A stretch of DNA of 10,302 nt from Pseudomonadota bacterium (lineage in GTDB: Bacteria; Cyanobacteriota; Vampirovibrionia; LMEP-6097), in NCBI GenBank assembly GCA_009924885.1, contig RFQS01000062.1:1-10302 (forward strand), in the 5' to 3' direction. The translations under genes were made by a program, and so were the position numbers. The notes under the pieces are model-generated. The model was not told the origin of the DNA, did not search any database, and saw only the letters and a program-made list of their open reading frames with translations. Positions 6,616 to 10,302 of this stretch are shown here, piece by piece. Position 1 is the stretch's first letter; the number at the start of each line of letters is the position of its first letter.

Positions 6616-7716
6616 TTAGAGACTATTGTATGCTGTGTACTGGTCTTTTCTGTACCAAGTTCTTCTATGCTCTAAAGCATCCTTAATTATAGTCTCTATG
6701 GAGTTAAATTTAGGCTGAAAGCCTAGAAGTCTTAAGGCTTTTTCTGGACTGGCAACAAGATAAGCTGGGTCGCCGAGGCGGCGGGGCTTTAAGCCATGGT
6801 TTATTTTTCGATTTATTAGTTTTTCAGTAATATTTATTATTTCTTTTACAGAGAAGCCTTGACCGTAGCCGAGGTTATAGATTTGATTTATATTCTGAGA
6901 TCGTGATACACCGTTGCGGTTATTCGTTCCATTTGGCGGTGAAGCTGTATGTTCAGTGAGGTTTTCATTCTGTAAATTAATATAAAGTGCTTCTAGTGCA
7001 AGTAAATGAGCTTGAGCTAGATCCTTGACATGAATATAATCCCTAATAGCCGTACCATCTGGTGTTGGATAGTCGTCACCATAGATACTGAAATCTTCTC
7101 GTTTGCCTAGTGCGAAGTCTAGTAATAATGGAATTAAATGCGTTTCAGGTTCATGACATTCGCCTAAAACCCCGTCAGCACCAGCTACATTAAAGAAACG
7201 AAATATTATGTAATTTAAGGTGGAAGCCTGGACAGCTTTTTCAAATTCAAGTTTAGAAGAGCCGTAGGGGTTAATTGGTGCAAGGACGCTATCTTCGTTT
7301 ATAGTGCCATTGTTTAATGGATTTATAGAGTCATATTCTTGTGGAATACCATAAACCGCTGCTGTACTAGAGAATATAATGTTTTTAAAATTTAATTTTT
7401 CTAAGCAGTCTAGAAATAATTTAGCTTTATGAAAATTATTATCGAAATATTTTTCAGGGTTCTTTATTGATTCTGCCACTTCAATGAAACCAGCGAGATG
7501 TATTGCTGAATTGAGCTCCGGATGCGAATCTTTGATTTCTTTTAATAGTGTAGTATCTGCGATATCCCCCTCGTAGAATTTAACTGCTTGGGGAATATTT
7601 TCACGAAAGCCTGTAGATAAATTATCTAGGCCAATTACCGAATGGTTTTCTTGAATTAAGGTTTGGCATATTATTGAGCCGATATAACCAGCACAGCCAG
7701 TGACTAGAATTTGCAC
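6616..7716 (-). CDS. galE: UDP-glucose 4-epimerase
   Basis: Interconverts UDP-glucose and UDP-galactose (or the N-acetyl forms) using bound NAD, supplying galactose-type donors for polysaccharide synthesis in the cytoplasm. The NAD-binding fingerprint TGCAGYIG is at 6-13, the ribose-binding Asp in GLDNLSTG at 29-36 and the catalytic region FSSTAAVYG at 115-123. The YxxxK pair is Tyr151/Lys155 in NPYGSSK, and GDDYPTPDGTAIRDYIHVKD (213-232) is diagnostic of GalE. At 366 residues it is about 30 longer than typical. The excess is an insertion at about 246-276, rich in Asn, Thr and Ser (LTEHTASPPNGTNNRN), just before NQIYNLGYGQGFSV. The start is GTG; no ATG lies between it and the in-frame TGA upstream. 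An extended -10 element is seen just upstream. It leads a probable two-gene operon with the sulfotransferase and diverges from a glycosyltransferase gene. Confidence 0.95.
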   Translation of the reverse strand: MQILVTGCAGYIGSIICQTLIQENHSVIGLDNLSTGFRENIPQAVKFYEGDIADTTLLKEIKDSHPELNSAIHLAGFIEVAESIKNPEKYFDNNFHKAKLFLDCLEKLNFKNIIFSSTAAVYGIPQEYDSINPLNNGTINEDSVLAPINPYGSSKLEFEKAVQASTLNYIIFRFFNVAGADGVLGECHEPETHLIPLLLDFALGKREDFSIYGDDYPTPDGTAIRDYIHVKDLAQAHLLALEALYINLQNENLTEHTASPPNGTNNRNGVSRSQNINQIYNLGYGQGFSVKEIINITEKLINRKINHGLKPRRLGDPAYLVASPEKALRLLGFQPKFNSIETIIKDALEHRRTWYRKDQYTAYNSL

Positions 7717-7743
7717 TAGGACTATTCTAGCTTGTATAGTAAC

Positions 7744-7752
7744 TTTATATCA
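7744..7752 (-). promoter_or_regulatory. Candidate extended -10 promoter element for galE
   Basis: The minus strand reads TGATATAAA, an extended -10 (TGn plus TATAAA), which would start transcription about 20 bases before the galE GTG. This fits a promoter for the galE-sulfotransferase pair. A second AT-rich hexamer, TATACA, lies slightly closer to the gene. No clear -35 is needed for or visible with the extended type. Confidence 0.4.
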
Positions 7753-7753
7753 T

Positions 7754-7830
7754 GGGATTGCGGTCATTCGTCCTCCTCAGCCTTGAACTTGTACGCTTGG
7801 CAGCAGTCCCGTAATGGGGCCCTTGCTAAT
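7754..7830. other. GC-rich, foldable island in the galE/glycosyltransferase spacer
   Basis: The first 70 bases here contain 41 G or C, far above the surrounding AT-rich sequence. On the plus strand GGGATTGC (7754-7761) can pair with GCAGTCCC (7803-7810), 8 pairs with one G-U; the minus-strand version would have a C-A mismatch, so a plus-strand RNA fits slightly better. On the minus strand AGGAGG (7777-7772) is followed 4 bases later by ATG and a five-codon frame (MTAIP) whose TGA overlaps the galE -10 element. I do not recognise an RNA family; SRP RNA and tmRNA signatures are absent. It may be a leader element of the glycosyltransferase gene, a small RNA, or foreign sequence. Confidence 0.35.
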
Positions 7831-7859
7831 CTTCAATTTCTGCGGCAATTCTTAAATTA

Positions 7860-9053
7860 ATGAAAATCAGTTTCGCTATATGTACTTATAATCGCCTGAG
7901 CTATTTAAAGTTAGTAACTGAAGATTTTTTAAAGCAATGTGAGGAGCTGAGCCTCAGTTTAGAGACCCTGGAGACCGTGGTAGAGAATGAATTTGCGATT
8001 CAGCCTTTAGAAATAGAGTTCCTCTTTATTGATAATAATTCTGATGATGGTACAGAGGAATACTGTAAGTCATTTGTTGATAGTTTTGAAGCTCAGTTTA
8101 ATTTTTTATCGTCAAATAATTTAAGTCTCAAATCAAAATATTCAGCAGCTTATATTTTTGAAAAAAGACAAGGTCTCTCTCATGCTCGTAATGCTGCGAT
8201 TGAAAAGTTTACTGGTGAATATCTTGTTTTTTTAGATGATGATATTCGCCTTGCAGATTCGTTTTTATTAAATTTACTAGTGAACCTTCAAAGCCTTTTA
8301 GTGACTGATTCTCTAGACCTTAATCTAGCTTCTCCCATTAAGACTGCTTCCTTGCCTTTTATAGCTTCGGTTAGGATTGTTCCAAGCTGGGAGTCAGAAA
8401 AGCCAGAATGGCTCAGCTTTAAACCACCTTTCTCTTTAAGTCCTTCAGTTTTTCCTTCACATGATTATGGCTCAGAGACCAGAACATATCCCTTCGTTTT
8501 TGAAAATTTAAAAGTAGCTAATCCAATTGGTGCAGTGATGTTAATTTCTCGATCGGTATTTGAAAAAATTGGGATTTTTAATACTGAATTAGGTGTGGGT
8601 AGTTCAGCTCTGGGTTTTGGTTTGCATGAAGATACTGAATTTTTCAGAACAGCTTTAAAGGAAGGGGTTCCTCTGTATTATTGGGGTGATACTCAAGTTA
8701 CTCACCCCGTAACTAAGCAAAGGATGAGTGGAAAGTACATCTGTGATTGGTATTTTAAATCTGGAAAAAGCCTTACTTGGTTAGCTTTCAATCGGGCAGA
8801 TCTTTTTGAGAATAGGCAAGCTGAGATGATCGGTATGCCAGTCTTGCTGATAAGGAAAATGCCAGAAATTTTAAAACGGTTTTTAAGTGTGAGAATTATG
8901 GCGATTCCAGTTTATTTAATTTTAAAGTTAGTATCGTTAATGGGTTTCAGTTTATTGAGTTATTTAAGTTTTAATTTTAGGATTATTATTTATTTTCGAG
9001 CTTTGATGATGAAATGTCTCGGGGAAATTAGTGCCTTTAGAGTACTGCATTGA
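7860..9053 (+). CDS. Family 2 glycosyltransferase with hydrophobic C-terminus
   Basis: GT-A fold enzyme that transfers a sugar from a nucleotide donor to a surface glycan or lipid acceptor. It opens with the family 2 nucleotide-binding strand ISFAICTYNRLSYL (3-16), then FLFIDNNSDDGT (54-65), KRQGLSHARNAAI (102-114) and the metal-binding FLDDDIRL (124-131, Asp126-128). NPIGAVMLISRSVF (221-234) and LHEDTEFFRTAL (255-266) follow, the latter carrying the probable catalytic acidic pair. Residues about 343-364 and 366-385 are strongly hydrophobic with basic flanks and could anchor the enzyme in the membrane or form an interfacial hairpin. An insertion rich in Ser/Leu/Glu at 25-50 separates the first two strands. 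The start is ATG without a Shine-Dalgarno. It diverges from galE, which could supply its UDP-sugar, and is followed 35 bases later by the phosphatase gene. Donor and acceptor cannot be predicted. Confidence 0.9.
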   Translation: MKISFAICTYNRLSYLKLVTEDFLKQCEELSLSLETLETVVENEFAIQPLEIEFLFIDNNSDDGTEEYCKSFVDSFEAQFNFLSSNNLSLKSKYSAAYIFEKRQGLSHARNAAIEKFTGEYLVFLDDDIRLADSFLLNLLVNLQSLLVTDSLDLNLASPIKTASLPFIASVRIVPSWESEKPEWLSFKPPFSLSPSVFPSHDYGSETRTYPFVFENLKVANPIGAVMLISRSVFEKIGIFNTELGVGSSALGFGLHEDTEFFRTALKEGVPLYYWGDTQVTHPVTKQRMSGKYICDWYFKSGKSLTWLAFNRADLFENRQAEMIGMPVLLIRKMPEILKRFLSVRIMAIPVYLILKLVSLMGFSLLSYLSFNFRIIIYFRALMMKCLGEISAFRVLH

Positions 9054-9088
9054 TCTCTGTTAGAATTTACTTAAGGTCTATAATCCTA

Positions 9089-10302
9089 ATGAAGCTTTTA
9101 CCTAAATCAGTCTGCCATTATTTAAATCCATTCTTAGCATTTATTGTTTTAATATTTTCTTTAAATCCAGTCTTGGCGATACCTTCACATCGCTTAGCAA
9201 GAGCTCCTTATTTACAGAATGTGATGACTGACGGTTCAGTGTTTATTCATTTTAAGACTAAGACTGCTTGCAAGACAGAAATCCGTTATGGTAAGGGACT
9301 TACAGATATAAATCAAAAAGCTGTAGATAAAATTATTCGCACTTCCCATGAAATTAAACTAACGGCTCTTGAGCCTAATCGTCGATACTTTTATCAAATT
9401 AGTGAATCAGATTCGCGTGGTGTGATGGTCCCAGCTCATAAAGAATTTTTCAGCTTTATAGCACCATCACCAGTAGACCCAGTGAAGGAGATTAAGGTGT
9501 GGATCTTAGGCGATCCGGGTACGGCTATAGCTCAGGATTTTCAGAAATATTTTAAGAAAACTCAGGTTAAAGTCAGAGATTCACTTCTAGAATATGAAAA
9601 GACTCTGCCGAATCTTGTTTTCACTTTAGGGGATAATGTTTACCCTTTTGGTTCTGAAGAATATTTCGATAAGGCATTCTTTAATATTTATCAGGATATC
9701 TTTTATCAAGTGCCTCTTTATACTTGTTACGGTAATCATGATCAAGGCATAGAGGCTACTGGTAACATTTATGCAGTTTCATGTCCTCGCCCTCAGGGAG
9801 TGTATTTCGATCTTTTTAATTTACCGACTAAGGGTGAAGGTGGTGGAAAGCCCTCTGGTACAGAAGCTTATTATTCAGTAGAGTACGGGCCTGCTCATTT
9901 TGTGGTTTTAGATACTATTGCACTTGACTGTAATTATAAGCAGATGTTTGATTGGCTAGATAAGGATTTAAAGGCGGTCACTGATGGTAAATGGAAAATC
10001 GTGATAAGTCATTATCCTTTAAAATCTCAGTTTTTTGATCAGACCAAGAAAAATTCTAAAATCGCCGAGATCTCTGAATATACCTTTAAGACGAAGATGC
10101 TTGAACTTAATGATAAGTTTGATGTGGATTTAATGATAAGTGGTCACATACATACTTACCAGAGAACATTTCCTGTTAAAGACGGGCGAATTCGCTCGCA
10201 TTTCGCTGCGAAGATCTCTGAAGCGAATACCTCTCGCTATGATAGACATGAGGGGACTATCTATATGCTTGCTGGCACTGCTGGTTCAGCGTGGACTAAT
10301 AG
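9089..10302 (+). CDS. Exported purple acid phosphatase-like metallophosphoesterase (partial, runs off right edge)
   Basis: From the ATG at 9089 the frame is open for 404 codons to the window edge. Residues 1-30 look like a signal peptide: basic start, hydrophobic core FLAFIVLIF, cleavage motif VLA at 28-30. Next is an N-terminal fibronectin-like domain typical of purple acid phosphatases (RAPYLQNVMTDGSVFIHF, 38-55). All five dinuclear metal motifs of the catalytic domain follow: GDPG (141-144), GDNVY (181-185), GNHD (215-218), SHYP (307-310) and GHIHTYQR (352-359). Tyr185 in GDxxY is the ligand that gives this family its iron charge-transfer colour. It probably hydrolyses phosphate esters outside the cytoplasmic membrane. 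No stop codon is reached and little of the domain should be missing. A TATAAT ends only four bases before the ATG, too close to be a clear promoter. Cotranscription with the upstream glycosyltransferase (35-base gap) is possible. Confidence 0.9.
   Translation, partial: MKLLPKSVCHYLNPFLAFIVLIFSLNPVLAIPSHRLARAPYLQNVMTDGSVFIHFKTKTACKTEIRYGKGLTDINQKAVDKIIRTSHEIKLTALEPNRRYFYQISESDSRGVMVPAHKEFFSFIAPSPVDPVKEIKVWILGDPGTAIAQDFQKYFKKTQVKVRDSLLEYEKTLPNLVFTLGDNVYPFGSEEYFDKAFFNIYQDIFYQVPLYTCYGNHDQGIEATGNIYAVSCPRPQGVYFDLFNLPTKGEGGGKPSGTEAYYSVEYGPAHFVVLDTIALDCNYKQMFDWLDKDLKAVTDGKWKIVISHYPLKSQFFDQTKKNSKIAEISEYTFKTKMLELNDKFDVDLMISGHIHTYQRTFPVKDGRIRSHFAAKISEANTSRYDRHEGTIYMLAGTAGSAWTN

Noticed and set aside
7754..7830. 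SRP RNA, tmRNA or tRNA in the GC-rich spacer
   Set aside because: No GGAAGGAAGCAGCC-type SRP loop, no tmRNA ends and no cloverleaf or T-loop consensus on either strand.
9079..9084. TATAAT as a promoter of the phosphatase gene
   Set aside because: It ends four bases before the ATG, so transcription would start at or after the start codon; no -35 at proper spacing.
10186..10212. Palindromes GCGAATTCGC and TTCGCTGCGAA inside the phosphatase gene
   Set aside because: They lie within an intact, conserved coding frame and are short; probably chance from Ala/Arg/Ser codons.

Overview
The window is an AT-rich stretch of bacterial chromosome (estimated by eye at 36-38% GC) from an organism I think belongs to Cyanobacteriota in the broad sense, most likely a non-photosynthetic Melainabacteria-type lineage. 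The main clue is the protein at 5056-5643. It closely resembles, from memory, a small stand-alone DprA/SLOG-fold protein that is widespread in cyanobacteria and uncommon elsewhere. Low GC, weak or absent Shine-Dalgarno sequences and frequent GTG/TTG starts fit but do not prove this. I see no rRNA, tRNA or CRISPR array.

Region 1 (1-1430, minus strand) is a restriction-modification locus. A beta-class adenine methyltransferase, very like E. coli YhdJ (which methylates ATGCAT), is followed by an overlapping ORF that runs off the left edge and is probably the cognate endonuclease. Region 2 (1460-2496) is an accessory scar. It holds a decayed IS1595/ISXO2-type transposase gene with a zinc-ribbon Cys lost and an internal deletion that removes the second catalytic Asp and shifts the frame. 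Next come a 14-bp hairpin that looks like the terminator for the helicase gene, and a 20-bp perfect inverted repeat flanking 49 bases.

Region 3 (2497-5643) is DNA maintenance: a complete PcrA/UvrD-type superfamily 1 helicase on the minus strand, and the DprA-like protein diverging from it across only 18 bases. Region 4 (5640-10302) is envelope and glycan related. On the minus strand, galE (UDP-glucose 4-epimerase) is followed 22 bases later by a sulfotransferase, probably one transcript; the sulfotransferase ends tail-to-tail with a 4-bp overlap on the DprA-like gene. Diverging from galE on the plus strand are a family 2 glycosyltransferase with a hydrophobic C-terminus and an exported purple-acid-phosphatase-like metallophosphoesterase that is cut by the right edge. 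The galE/glycosyltransferase divergent spacer contains a GC-rich island (about 59% over 70 bases) that can fold and is unexplained.

Working model (inference): sugar-nucleotide supply (galE), sugar transfer (glycosyltransferase) and sulfation (sulfotransferase) together decorate a surface polysaccharide or glycolipid. The helicase and DprA-like protein are core DNA metabolism, and the R-M module plus dead IS are acquired DNA next to pcrA. The features most worth a second look are the YhdJ-like enzyme paired with a putative endonuclease, the two inverted-repeat structures after pcrA, and the GC-rich spacer.
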